Of a stretch of DNA of 64,000 nucleotides, positions 44,976 to 54,696 are shown piece by piece. Under the pieces are notes generated by a model that saw only the letters and a program-made list of their open reading frames with translations, was not told the DNA's origin and did no database searches. How positions within the stretch are numbered: the stretch's first letter is position 1; every line of letters begins with the position of its first letter. The translations under genes and the position numbers were made by a program. Where the stretch lies: contig PLNT01000010.1 in assembly GCA_003141895.1 (NCBI GenBank), forward strand, positions 14,112 through 78,111, read 5' to 3'. The DNA is from Bacteroidales bacterium. GTDB taxonomy: Bacteria; Bacteroidota; Bacteroidia; Bacteroidales; VadinHA17.

Positions 44976-45617
44976 CTATTTAGCCGGATAACTAACCGGA
45001 TTATTGAGTAATGGGTACTGCGTATCTTTTAATTTCAGAATCTCCTTCAGCTTAGGCTGATCCATAGTTGCTCTAGGTCGTGTAAGCAGACCTGTACCGG
45101 CACAAAAGACAGCAATATTTTGGGATACCATACCGGCATCCAATGCAGCCAAAGATAATTTCATCTTTTCGTCTCCATTCTGGAATCGTGATATGTCTGA
45201 TACCAATACCAGTATAACCGCTGCATTGGCAAATTCAGTTTGTCTTCCGGCTGCCAGTGCCCGCTGATCACCTGCAACAACCGGGTCTATACTGTTCCCT
45301 GATGCATTATAAAGATAAACACCTTCCTCGAGGAAAACATAAATGTCTACGTCCTGTGCATTCATTGCGGAGGGAGCTGTCCGTTTTTTGGAATCCTGAC
45401 GGTTAATCCCGTCTGCAGCCCAAAGCAAATCGGAAAGATCCTGCAATTTCAATTTTTCGCTGGTAAAGGCGGATGCAGATGATCTTTTGGAAAAAGCCTG
45501 CATTACTGTCAGTCCGCTGTTAATATCAGGCGGATTCAGGGCTATTGATTTAAGTTCCTGAGCATTGAGATTAATCACCATTACAACAAAAACCAGAAAG
45601 CAAACTGTTTTTTTCAT
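44976..45617 (-). CDS. Exported nitroreductase-like protein
   Basis: A 213-residue protein with a signal peptide (about 1-19). The mature part resembles the SagB/nitroreductase flavin fold: MQAFSKRSSASAFTSEKLKL, LSDLLWAADGINRQDSKKRT, AALDAGMVSQNIAVFCAGTG and a closing PLLNNPVSYPAK. Members bind FMN and reduce nitro compounds or enones, but export in an unfolded state would be unusual for a flavoprotein. The function is therefore uncertain. It follows the cupin gene 30 bp downstream on the same strand. Confidence 0.8.
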   Translation of the reverse strand: MKKTVCFLVFVVMVINLNAQELKSIALNPPDINSGLTVMQAFSKRSSASAFTSEKLKLQDLSDLLWAADGINRQDSKKRTAPSAMNAQDVDIYVFLEEGVYLYNASGNSIDPVVAGDQRALAAGRQTEFANAAVILVLVSDISRFQNGDEKMKLSLAALDAGMVSQNIAVFCAGTGLLTRPRATMDQPKLKEILKLKDTQYPLLNNPVSYPAK

Positions 45618-45647
45618 ATTCGAAGATTTAAATTATAACTCTTGTTT

Positions 45648-45998
45648 TTAACCAACCTGTTGCAGAAAATCGCCATCAATTATCAGGAGTTTGACTCCTT
45701 TTTCTGTATACGACCGATGTGAACTCAATCCGTCCGAAACCACATACGTCGATCCGCTCTTCATCAGAAACTCTTTGCCATCATTAAGTTCAGAAACAAA
45801 TTCGCCTTCCAGACAATGAACTATATGACCTTTCTGACACCAGTGGTCAGCCAGATATCCTTTTGAATATTCTACTTTTCTGATTCTCAAACCTGGAAAC
45901 TGGACAGTCTGCCAGTATGCAATTCCATTTTCTCCTTTATGTTCTATTTTAGGTATTGAAGCCCAGTCTATAGTTTGGTAAGGAATAGAATTGCTCAT
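45648..45998 (-). CDS. DHCW-motif cupin protein
   Basis: The 116-residue protein has a small cupin beta-barrel. Landmarks are ADHWCQKGHIVHCLEGEF with the 'DHxC'-type metal-ligand cluster, a SGSTYVVSDG turn and HRSYTEKGVKLLIIDG. No signal peptide is seen. Cupins of this group are unassigned; metal binding by the His residues is likely. It appears to be co-transcribed with the nitroreductase-like gene. Confidence 0.85.
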   Translation of the reverse strand: MSNSIPYQTIDWASIPKIEHKGENGIAYWQTVQFPGLRIRKVEYSKGYLADHWCQKGHIVHCLEGEFVSELNDGKEFLMKSGSTYVVSDGLSSHRSYTEKGVKLLIIDGDFLQQVG

Positions 45999-46096
45999 AT
46001 TATGTCATTTTGTAACACTTAAAGATACGAAAATGAGGTTAAGGTCGAGGTTAAAGCTGAGTTTTTGTGAAATATTTTTTAACTAAAGACACTTAC

Positions 46097-48358
46097 TCAT
46101 GATTCCTGAATTGATGAAGGCGGCGCATCATTTGGATCGGAACCCCATTGATAATTCGGTTTTGGGCCCATCTCAAGATTTAGCTCAGCTCCATTTTTAA
46201 TATCATCCCATGTAAACCATGGCTTGTTCCACGGTTTTCCGTTAAGAGTTGCGCTCTGAATATATTTATTCCGGGGGTTACTTGCCCTGGCAATTACTCT
46301 AAAAGTCTTATGATTTTGTAATTTCACTGTAATATCTGTGAAAACCGGACTTCCGATATTGAAAACCGGCATACCGGGGGTAACCGGATAAAATCCCATA
46401 TCTGAAAAAACCACAAATGCTGAGAGACCTCCCCCGTCTTCATCGCCCGGGATACCAAAAGGCGAATTGGTAAACCAGGTATCGAGAAGCATACGTACAC
46501 GTTGCTGAGTTTTCCAGGGGGCACCTGCATAATTATACAGATAGGGAATATGTAACGCTGGCTCATTCCCCATAACAAACTGCCCGACCTGACCAGTAGC
46601 ATCAGGCATTTGCTGCAAATAATCGGGTTTCCATTTTCCCAACGGTTCTATAAATAACTGATCAAGTTTGGTTACAAATTTTTCTCTTCCTCCAAGTAAT
46701 TTGATTAATCCGGAGACATCGTGCTGAACATCCCAAAGGTATGTCCACCCATTATTTTCATCGTAATAATCGCGGTTTCCCAGGCCACCTGAAAACTTCG
46801 GGTCAAAATCTTTTACCCAGTTCCCATCGGCAGTTCTTGGAGCAAAGAAACCAGTCTCAGAGTTAAAAAGGTTTCTAAAGTTTTGTGAACGCTTCAAAAA
46901 ATAGGTGAAATCATCATTTTTGCCCAGAGCTTTAGCCAGCTGAGCCAGACACCAGTCATCATAACTGTGTCCAAGCGTTAATGCTACTGCCTGTCTTTTC
47001 TCAAAGGGATGAACCAGGGCTACCGTCTCCTTCTCACCAGGGCTTAGTGCGGGATAATAACCTTTTTCAAGATAGAAACTATCAAGCGAACACATCGGAC
47101 CGTTCCGCCATGGGAGCATTGTAGCTTCCATTGCATTCTTTCTAAGACCATCAAAGGCCTTCTGAATATCAAAATTCCTTATTCCTTTAAAATAAGCATC
47201 TGCAATTATTGCAGCAGAATGATGACCGTTCATGCATGGATTATCACCGAAAAGAATCGGGAATGACGGCATCCAGCCGCTTTGTTTGTACATCCTTACA
47301 TAGGACTGAATCTTCAACCCTTCAATTTCAGGATTGAGCATTGCCTGTAGAGGATGAGAAGCGCGATATGTGTCCCACATCCAGTCATCCACATAAAATG
47401 TTGTATCATTATCGTTGTGAATGGCATCATCGAAACCGCTATAATAACGACCGTCTTCAGATATATTGACCATGCGTTCATAATTGCGGTAAAGTGCAGT
47501 GTAAAAGACGGTTTTCTGATCACTAGTGCCACCCTTGACCTTAATTTTACCAAGTGCTTTATTCCATCTTTCCCTGCCCTTATCTTTTATAAGTTCAAAA
47601 TTCCAGTCGGGGATGTCTGATTCAAGGTTTTTCCGGGCCTGTTCCGAATCGACAAATGAAACACCCATCTTAATTCCTGTTTTTGCTTTTCCAGCAATCT
47701 GAAATGTAAGTGCCACTGTCGGATTGGATCCTGTCAGTTCAGCTATTCCGGTTTCTGATTTATTTTCAGCATTCCAGATTGAATCGGAGGAAAAACTTTT
47801 TTCAGTTTTCAGGTAAAAGAAAACTTTGACTTTATCATGGTAGACCTCATATCCTTCCACGGTATTATTGTCAATAACTTTAACCAGGCCATTTGTTGTT
47901 ACTCCAATCATAAGGTTCTTCTGTTCATCTTTATTCCAGCGAATCTGATAAAAGGATGATTTTTCTGCCACGGTGAATTCAAGATTAATATCGGGGTCTT
48001 CCAGCCAAACTGAATAATAATACGGAGTGCAGGTCTCAAAGTCATGATCAAAATAACTTTGCCATCTTTTCATATCTGCCGATCTTTTCCCGCTGGTTGG
48101 CATAATCAAACCTGCGGTTCCATTGCGGTGTCCGCAGAGAATGAAAGGAAATCCATTTATCTTTTCTGCCTGATAATTACCCGGAAGACGATAAACACGC
48201 ATCATGCTGTTTGGCAGATCGACAAGTGGAACGGTTGTCTCAAGTAACTGGCTAATCCCTCCGATATTTGGATTTACAAAATCCACAGGATCGGAACCTT
48301 GTTGATTACATGATGCCAGGATTAAACTAACAAAAGAAAGTAAACAGATGGATTTCAT
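46097..48358 (-). CDS. GH92 alpha-mannosidase lipoprotein
   Basis: The product from the ATG at 48358 is about 753 residues with a lipoprotein signal (SLILASCNQQ). It has the two-part GH92 layout: an N-terminal beta-sandwich (VDFVNPNIGGISQL, then a region with IMPTSG) and a catalytic (alpha/alpha)6 barrel with YVDDWMWDTYRASHPL, NGHHSAAIIADAY and GIPGDEDGGGLSAF. GH92 enzymes are calcium-dependent exo-alpha-mannosidases. The frame opens further upstream at 48466, but that part contains repeat sequence and no signal. It is the last gene of the glycan cluster, though alpha-mannose is not part of a beta-glucan, so its substrate may be separate. Confidence 0.9.
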   Translation of the reverse strand: MKSICLLSFVSLILASCNQQGSDPVDFVNPNIGGISQLLETTVPLVDLPNSMMRVYRLPGNYQAEKINGFPFILCGHRNGTAGLIMPTSGKRSADMKRWQSYFDHDFETCTPYYYSVWLEDPDINLEFTVAEKSSFYQIRWNKDEQKNLMIGVTTNGLVKVIDNNTVEGYEVYHDKVKVFFYLKTEKSFSSDSIWNAENKSETGIAELTGSNPTVALTFQIAGKAKTGIKMGVSFVDSEQARKNLESDIPDWNFELIKDKGRERWNKALGKIKVKGGTSDQKTVFYTALYRNYERMVNISEDGRYYSGFDDAIHNDNDTTFYVDDWMWDTYRASHPLQAMLNPEIEGLKIQSYVRMYKQSGWMPSFPILFGDNPCMNGHHSAAIIADAYFKGIRNFDIQKAFDGLRKNAMEATMLPWRNGPMCSLDSFYLEKGYYPALSPGEKETVALVHPFEKRQAVALTLGHSYDDWCLAQLAKALGKNDDFTYFLKRSQNFRNLFNSETGFFAPRTADGNWVKDFDPKFSGGLGNRDYYDENNGWTYLWDVQHDVSGLIKLLGGREKFVTKLDQLFIEPLGKWKPDYLQQMPDATGQVGQFVMGNEPALHIPYLYNYAGAPWKTQQRVRMLLDTWFTNSPFGIPGDEDGGGLSAFVVFSDMGFYPVTPGMPVFNIGSPVFTDITVKLQNHKTFRVIARASNPRNKYIQSATLNGKPWNKPWFTWDDIKNGAELNLEMGPKPNYQWGSDPNDAPPSSIQES

Positions 48359-48685
48359 TCTACATAGTTTTTTATGTTTCCCCATCCTTAGTACATTTAG
48401 TATTATCCAAATTGATTGGAGATTCCTCATTTCTCCGCCTTTCGGCGGATCCATTCGGAATGACATGCGGTTTTAGGGTGTAGGTGGGTGGAGAAGGCGA
48501 TTTGCCGAGCAAATCGCCTTCTCTACCTCTTCTTGTTCCCGCTAATGACATGTCATCCTGAGCGGAGCCTCCACTAGCCTGCGCTAAACATTAATATCTG
48601 TCATTTCAATCTGGGGTACGTATAAGTATATTGCCATAACATGGGAAATTATGATGTTCCAAGATATGAGCAAGTGCTCTGAGCA
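48359..48685. other. Repeat-filled gap between GH3 and GH92
   Basis: The 327 bp hold several small palindromic pieces: CTCCGCCTTTCGGCGGA near 48431, a 14-bp-stem hairpin at 48491-48523, and ATGACATGTCAT with CATCCTGAGCGGAGCC around 48545-48568. These resemble the 'GGAATGACAT' class of dispersed bacterial repeats. No gene is seen. Confidence 0.7.
48491..48523. repeat. Long hairpin GAGAAGGCGATTTG / CAAATCGCCTTCTC
   Basis: A perfect 14-bp stem with a 5-base loop. There is no T-run on the minus-strand side, so it is probably a repeat element rather than the GH3 terminator, although it could slow transcription or RNA decay after GH3. Confidence 0.8.
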
Positions 48686-50947
48686 TTATTTTACCCAGTT
48701 GACCTTTGCAGATTTTATATCTCTCGAGTTAGTACCGATATAAATATTAAAATCACCCGGTTCCCAATCGTACTTCAGGTCACTGTTATAAAATTTCAGG
48801 TCATTTGTAGTAATCTCGATACTAATATCTTTCTTTTCTCCCGGTTGAAGCAAAACTTTTTTGAAGTTTTTCAGCTCTTTTACCGGACGGGAAATAGTTG
48901 CCACTGGGTCCTGAATATATAATTGAACTATTTCTTCACCTGCTACTTTACCTGTATTTGTAACAGTAACAGAAGCTGTAAGCGTTTCATCTCCTTTTAA
49001 CTGTATCTTACTTAATTTAATATCACTGTATTCGAAAGTTGTATAGCTTAGTCCATACCCAAATGGATATACCGGATCGTTGGAAACGTCAAGATATTTT
49101 GAAGTGAATTTATTACCCGGATCCAATGGCCTTCCCGTATTTTTATGGTTGTAATAAAGGGGTATCTGTCCTACAGTTGCCGGAAATGTCGTAGTCAACT
49201 TACCCGATGGATTATAATCACCGAAAAGAACATTGGCAATAGCATTTCCTGCTTCGGTACCTCCTTTCCAGGCCTCAAGTATTGCACTTACATGTTCATT
49301 CTCCCATGGCAAAGTCATCGGACGACCATTTATGAGGACAAGAACCACAGGTTTTCCCGTTGCCAGAAGTGCCTTCAGCAGTTTCTGTTGTATACTTTGA
49401 ATCCCAATATCACTCATACTTGATGCCTCTCCTGACCACGATGAAGATTCGCCAAGAACAGCTACAATAACATCGGCTTTCTCGGCTGTTTTTAAAGCTT
49501 CTTTCTGTAATTGTTCCGATGATAAAACAGGTTCGGATGATTTTTTCTGATCAGGAGTGCTATTTAACAGATAAGGGTTATCAGTCAGTTCAGAACCTTT
49601 TGCATAAAGTACATTTACAGACTTTCCTCCAATATTTTTCAAACCGTCTACAACTGAGAATATCTTACCCGCACCTCCGGCAAATGACCATGAGCCTTTC
49701 ACATCTTTACCGCTGTTACCCAGTGGACCTATTACTGCGATAGTTCCTGATTTTTTTAGCGGAAGTATATGATTATCATTTTTAAGCAGAACTATCGATC
49801 TTGTAGCTATCTCCTGTGCGGCTTTCAGATTTTCGGGTGTCAGTACATCTGTTTTGGCTCGTTCTTCATTCAGGTAACGGTAAGGATCATCAAATAATCC
49901 AAGTTTATATTTTGCCTCAAGTACACGCCTGCATGCAATATCTATATCATTAATAGTTATTTTTCCTTCGTTGAGAGATTTTTTCAAAGTGGAGAGGAAT
50001 CCTTCTCCAATCATATCCATATCTGTTCCGGCTTTCAGAGCGAGTGCTGAAACAGTCTGAAGATCACCCATTCCATGATTGATCATTTCGTTTATTGCAG
50101 TATAATCTGTCACTACAAATCCCTTAAAGTCCCATTGATTCCGCAAAAGTTCAGTAAGTAGCCAGTGATTACCGGATGATGGAATCCCGTCAACAAGATT
50201 GAAAGAAGTCATTACACTTCCTGTACCGGCTTCTACAGCAGCTTTATAAGGAGGAAGATAATCGTTATACATGGTTACTTTACTCATATCAACCGTATTA
50301 TAATCACGCCCTGCCTCAGCAGCACCATATAAAGCAAAGTGTTTTACACAGGCCATCATGGTATTATTCAGAGAAAGATCGTTCCCCTGATATCCTGTCA
50401 CCATAGCTTTGGCGACCTGAGAACCGAGCCATGGGTCCTCACCTGCACCTTCGGCAATTCTTCCCCAGCGAGGATCCCGGGCAATATCGACCATGGGCGA
50501 GTATGTCCATTCAATACCATTTGCTGTTGCCTCCTGAGCAGCAATTCTGGCACTTTTTCCAATTAGTGCCATATCCCATGAACAACTCATTGCTAACGGA
50601 GTAGGAAATATTGTCTGAAACCCGTTAATTACATCCATCCCAAAGAGAATAGGAATATGATGTGGTGATTCCTTTACCGCAATATCCATGGAAGCTTTTA
50701 TTGCAGCCAGAGAAGGCGCATTAATTATCCCTCCGATCTTTCCTTCCCTAATTTTACCGGGTGTCTGTTCACTTACTGAAGCACCTGTAACAAAACCACC
50801 GGAATTGTTAAGATTTAGCTGTCCTATTTTTTCTTCAAGTGTCATTTTATTCATCAGATCACCGATAAATAAATTCATTTTTTCATCCTGGCCCTTAATT
50901 ATTATAAATGAAGCCAGCAACACTAATATAAGTCCTAGTCTTTTCAT
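48686..50947 (-). CDS. bglX: GH3 beta-glucosidase (BglX-like)
   Basis: A 753-residue exported enzyme (signal 1-19) with the GH3 N-terminal barrel, the alpha/beta C-domain and a fibronectin-III-like end (about 660-745). The nucleophile is Asp281 in GFVVTDYTAI. The binding motifs DPRWGRIAEGAGEDP (158-172) and VKHFALYGAAEAGRDYN are complete. Such enzymes remove glucose from the non-reducing ends of beta-glucans in the periplasm. It lies 32 bp after the phosphorylase-like gene and probably completes breakdown of oligosaccharides released by the linked GH16 enzyme. Confidence 0.94.
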   Translation of the reverse strand: MKRLGLILVLLASFIIIKGQDEKMNLFIGDLMNKMTLEEKIGQLNLNNSGGFVTGASVSEQTPGKIREGKIGGIINAPSLAAIKASMDIAVKESPHHIPILFGMDVINGFQTIFPTPLAMSCSWDMALIGKSARIAAQEATANGIEWTYSPMVDIARDPRWGRIAEGAGEDPWLGSQVAKAMVTGYQGNDLSLNNTMMACVKHFALYGAAEAGRDYNTVDMSKVTMYNDYLPPYKAAVEAGTGSVMTSFNLVDGIPSSGNHWLLTELLRNQWDFKGFVVTDYTAINEMINHGMGDLQTVSALALKAGTDMDMIGEGFLSTLKKSLNEGKITINDIDIACRRVLEAKYKLGLFDDPYRYLNEERAKTDVLTPENLKAAQEIATRSIVLLKNDNHILPLKKSGTIAVIGPLGNSGKDVKGSWSFAGGAGKIFSVVDGLKNIGGKSVNVLYAKGSELTDNPYLLNSTPDQKKSSEPVLSSEQLQKEALKTAEKADVIVAVLGESSSWSGEASSMSDIGIQSIQQKLLKALLATGKPVVLVLINGRPMTLPWENEHVSAILEAWKGGTEAGNAIANVLFGDYNPSGKLTTTFPATVGQIPLYYNHKNTGRPLDPGNKFTSKYLDVSNDPVYPFGYGLSYTTFEYSDIKLSKIQLKGDETLTASVTVTNTGKVAGEEIVQLYIQDPVATISRPVKELKNFKKVLLQPGEKKDISIEITTNDLKFYNSDLKYDWEPGDFNIYIGTNSRDIKSAKVNWVK

Positions 50948-50979
50948 AATATTTCCGATTTTACCTTTTTTGATTTAAC

Positions 50980-53900
50980 CTAATCCTTAATGCCTGGAGT
51001 CAGGTACACGTCAAGTTGCCTGATATATCCATTCCTTTCAAAAATCGCGGTACTTGTCGCAGTACTTAGAGTAAGTCCCTCCGTTTCAGAATTTCCCTCC
51101 CGGGTAGTAATTCTTATGAAATTGTTTGATGAGATATGGTATATTACAGGTACCTGGCAGATTGTAAATACAAGACTATCAATTCCTACAGGTATAATCT
51201 TATCAATATTTCCGATAGAGATACAATGAAGATTATCCGGAGACCGTAAGAACTCGGAATGGCGCAGGAGGCCCGGATTAAATGAAATCTTACCAGATTC
51301 GACGACTACTCCAAGTTCGCCGAACCTGGAAATGATATCTTCTTTTACCTGACCTGTCATTCCCGGTTGTTTCGCACCTCCATTGCCCGGAGTATGTGAA
51401 TAGGCATCGGTAGGAAAAGCACCGTATACGTCTGGTTTCTTGTTTAAACCAATTCCGGCACGTACATCATAATAATGCTGAACCATCTTTCCTAATTGAT
51501 CATTCCCTGTTTCAGACTTAAGCGCCTGAAAATAATTTTCACATACTGCCAGCATCAGTTTAGAAACCATATGCCAGTATATACAGCCAAGTCCTTCATA
51601 ACCATAAAACGTTCCTGACCTGCCTGTAAAAGACTGGTGGTCAAATACTTTTTCATAAAGATCAAGTATATAGTCTTTTTCGGCTTGATCAATCATGTAT
51701 TCAGGCTCCAGAAGATCCAGAGATTTTTTCAAATCTGATGCATTCCTAAAGCGGCTGTTAAAGTGAAAAAGATCATCCATGTCTTTATATAGGATGCTAA
51801 TATTTCCTTTGCTTATCAAACCCTTAAGAAGTTTGGATTTGGTAACCAATTCTGAAGGGATAATATTCTTTTCTGTAAACCGTGGAAGTTGCCTGTCGGG
51901 ATAAAGCATATAGCTATATTGATCTTCACGAAACATAGCGCTGCTTTTTAATGCATCAAGGACTTCATTAACCTCGCGGGGTTCCAACAAACCGGAAGAT
52001 AATACAGCTACTTGTCCTTCAAGCATTTCGTAAAGACGTCGGATTGTAACGCCTCCTTCATTAAACGAAATCAGGTTGTAAGAATGATAGAGGTTATCAC
52101 TGCGCTTATTACTTCGGATCGACTTATCGATAAATTTCAAGTTTATATCAAGAAACTGTATCAGCTCTTTTGCTGAAATAATATTCTTTATCCCGGAAAA
52201 ACCAACCTTATAAATTTTCCCCCTGTATTCGCTGCCGGCTGTACCAAGGGCATCAATGATTGATTTACGTTCTTTGTCAGAAAATTCTCTTCCTAAGGAT
52301 GGTTCGTACTTAACAAAAGTATCATTTATTGATTTGAAAAATGAAATAACTTCCTCTGAGACTTCAAATGCGCTCTCCCTGTTTTCAATGAACAATTCCA
52401 ATAAAAAATGCTGGAGCTTTCTCAAATAGCATAAGGTTACCACCGAAGAACCAAATCCGACAAGTGCATTGTTAGCGTCGTTCCATTCAGGACGCTGTGT
52501 ATTCATCCATATTCCTGCCTCAGGTATAAAATTTGAAAGTTTAGTGAGAATGCTTACAAGGATCTTTTCAGTAAAGTTGACAAGCAAAATCTCATCATTA
52601 TTATCCTGAACAAGCTTACCATCGCTTCCTATTGAAGCAACCCTGCCCAGTGCCTTTTTTTCAGCCTCATAATCAAAGTCAATAGTTACGAAGGGATTTT
52701 TTATCAGATCCTTAAATTGCTTAATCCTGTATGGTACATCTGCATAGGCGAAAATATTGTCTGAAAGCATTTTATTCAGCTTACCGGGATGGTGATTTTT
52801 TGAAATCTCAAGTAATTTCAACAAATAAATTACCTGGTGATCTCCCCAGTACCCTATACTTGCCCATGGATCATGAGGATCAGGTGACTCCCAATCTATA
52901 CCACCGCGTGTTATGCGATAAGGATTAAATCCATCTGCTGTCGATGCATTTAAAAATTTGCATATCATACTTTCAACATAGGATGGATAGGATAAAGCCA
53001 GAGCCTCCCAATTCTGAAAGATATCTCTCCAGTTACCCTGGTAATTCAGGCTTTTTGAACCATTTTCTTTCTTTAATTCAATAGAAAAAATGTTCCAGGG
53101 ACGGGAAGGGTCACCATGCCTTCTGCTCAATACAAGAGGCAGGTATTCATAGCAAAGTCTTAATAACTGGGGATCTTCTTCCAAAGCAGCTCTTTCAAGT
53201 AAAGTTTGTAGCTTGATTTGAATGTCAATCGATTCAAGAAAGGACCTTTTCCTTGAATAAACACTTGAATTGGCTCCCTTAATAAAATCAATGAGGTCAT
53301 CTTTTGATATACAATAATTATTATCAAAAATACCACCCCGCATTACATTGAAGAAAACATTTGACAAGTGTCTGTTAATACTCAACTTATCTTCAGTAAG
53401 TTGTAACCCATCAGCAGCGGCAATTATTTTCATCAGATCGTTAGTACCTTCTGCCACATCCTTGTTGAGAAGTTCGATACTGTTATTTCCTTTTAGAAGA
53501 TGAACAAGTGAGGCGATCTGTCCGGCATCTTTATTAACATCAGCAATTATGTACCAGGTATTCTCTTTCCCAGCTTCAAGTTTAATATCCGCATTTAATA
53601 AATAGGCTCCCCTTTCTGCCCTGACATCACTATCTTCTTTAACCTGATGCCCTTTTCTGAAATTATCAATATTGCGTGCCGATAAAAGTATTTTTGCATC
53701 AGGGATGCCATCTGACCAAACCACATTTGCAGTTAAAGCTTCACTGGGTTCAGCCCTGTCAACCAGTATTGAACTCAGCATATATAGGGCAATTTTGGTA
53801 TTCGACAACAGCTCATTCTTCTTATATGCATCAACCAGGTTGCTTAAGGTGAGTTGAAGAATTCTGGTAAGGCCGGCTGGCAAAATATTCAGTATTCCGT

Positions 53901-54444
53901 CAAGAACTGAGATATTACAGTCAGTTTTACCGGAATTGGTTAATACTGACTTTCTGATAATTCCGAATCTTTCACTGTTCATCCAGCTATAAGAGAAGGT
54001 CAACTTAAGCTGCTCATTTATCTCTTCAAAGATAATTTTATTACCATAAATACTTTTATATAAATTTCTTTGAATTTTGTACACCCCGGGGTATCGATCT
54101 GAAAATGGTTCCCATAAAAAGGTATCTTTTCCTCTGGTAACAAGAAAGGTTGATTTACTTCCGGTAATCTCTCCTGAATCCTGGATTTTGTCAACAGTAT
54201 AATATGGGAATAAGGCATTATCCGGATTTTTTCTGCCAGCGGTAATACCTCCGTTGCTCGAAAGAAACATCCAATGGTCAGAGTTACTGACAATAGTAAT
54301 AAAAAACGGATCCATCTCATTGTATCCGGCAATCTTGTAAAAAGTCTCTCCGTCTATATTAACAAACTCTCCGGATAATCTGTTTTTTTCGTTATTAAGG
54401 ATACAATTGCCGAGTAAAATCTTCCTTTCTTCCTTTGATGACAT
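50980..54444 (-). CDS. Large phosphorylase-like (alpha/alpha)6 enzyme, GH149/GH94-like
   Basis: The 1154-residue soluble protein has no signal peptide. The N-terminal beta-sandwich carries NGGITAGRKNPDNALFPYY (64-82) and FLVTRGKDTFLWEPFSDRYP. The helical barrel has YQGNWRDIFQNWEALALSYP, GGIDWESPDPHDPWASIGYW, WNDANNALVG and FYGYEGLGCIYWHMVSKL. This pattern fits inverting disaccharide/oligosaccharide phosphorylases of the GH94 clan. Size and company (GH16, GH3, sugar transporter) suggest a beta-1,3-glucan phosphorylase of the GH149 type, which would release glucose-1-phosphate in the cytoplasm. I rely on recall of the motifs and cannot exclude a non-phosphorolytic family member. Confidence 0.6.
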   Translation of the reverse strand: MSSKEERKILLGNCILNNEKNRLSGEFVNIDGETFYKIAGYNEMDPFFITIVSNSDHWMFLSSNGGITAGRKNPDNALFPYYTVDKIQDSGEITGSKSTFLVTRGKDTFLWEPFSDRYPGVYKIQRNLYKSIYGNKIIFEEINEQLKLTFSYSWMNSERFGIIRKSVLTNSGKTDCNISVLDGILNILPAGLTRILQLTLSNLVDAYKKNELLSNTKIALYMLSSILVDRAEPSEALTANVVWSDGIPDAKILLSARNIDNFRKGHQVKEDSDVRAERGAYLLNADIKLEAGKENTWYIIADVNKDAGQIASLVHLLKGNNSIELLNKDVAEGTNDLMKIIAAADGLQLTEDKLSINRHLSNVFFNVMRGGIFDNNYCISKDDLIDFIKGANSSVYSRKRSFLESIDIQIKLQTLLERAALEEDPQLLRLCYEYLPLVLSRRHGDPSRPWNIFSIELKKENGSKSLNYQGNWRDIFQNWEALALSYPSYVESMICKFLNASTADGFNPYRITRGGIDWESPDPHDPWASIGYWGDHQVIYLLKLLEISKNHHPGKLNKMLSDNIFAYADVPYRIKQFKDLIKNPFVTIDFDYEAEKKALGRVASIGSDGKLVQDNNDEILLVNFTEKILVSILTKLSNFIPEAGIWMNTQRPEWNDANNALVGFGSSVVTLCYLRKLQHFLLELFIENRESAFEVSEEVISFFKSINDTFVKYEPSLGREFSDKERKSIIDALGTAGSEYRGKIYKVGFSGIKNIISAKELIQFLDINLKFIDKSIRSNKRSDNLYHSYNLISFNEGGVTIRRLYEMLEGQVAVLSSGLLEPREVNEVLDALKSSAMFREDQYSYMLYPDRQLPRFTEKNIIPSELVTKSKLLKGLISKGNISILYKDMDDLFHFNSRFRNASDLKKSLDLLEPEYMIDQAEKDYILDLYEKVFDHQSFTGRSGTFYGYEGLGCIYWHMVSKLMLAVCENYFQALKSETGNDQLGKMVQHYYDVRAGIGLNKKPDVYGAFPTDAYSHTPGNGGAKQPGMTGQVKEDIISRFGELGVVVESGKISFNPGLLRHSEFLRSPDNLHCISIGNIDKIIPVGIDSLVFTICQVPVIYHISSNNFIRITTREGNSETEGLTLSTATSTAIFERNGYIRQLDVYLTPGIKD

Positions 54445-54526
54445 AGTTTATGGCTGTTATATTTCTTTATTAATTGAGCATCGATCTTCAATAATAATTC
54501 AATTTTAAATTTATAGAGTTTTTAGA

Positions 54527-54604
54527 CCCCCTTCCCAACCTTCCCCCAAGGGGGAAGGAGTAAAGCAAATCTTTTCCCCCTTGGGGGAAACAGGAAAGGG
54601 GGTA
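54527..54604. repeat. C5/G5-ended palindromic element, copy C
   Basis: The element runs from CCCCCTTCCCAACC to GGAAAGGGGGTA, with inner hairpins CCCCCAAGGGGG and CCCCCTTGGGGG. It is nearly the same as copy B and lies between the phosphorylase-like and GH16 genes. The inner four bases differ between copies, but pairing is kept. Confidence 0.9.
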
Positions 54605-54696
54605 AAACGATAAACGAATTATCATCTGAATTCATTTCCTTTAAAAAAACTAATACTACAGAGAATTATTATTAATTGGCGATATCAATTTCTTTA

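Noticed and set aside
48359-48466. Longer N-terminus for the GH92 enzyme
   Set aside because: The extra residues are encoded partly by a dispersed repeat, and they would bury the lipoprotein signal that starts at 48358.
54527-54604. The C5/G5 element as an operon terminator between the phosphorylase-like and GH16 genes
   Set aside because: The hairpins are not followed by a T-run, and the same element occurs in unrelated gaps, so it is better seen as a dispersed repeat.
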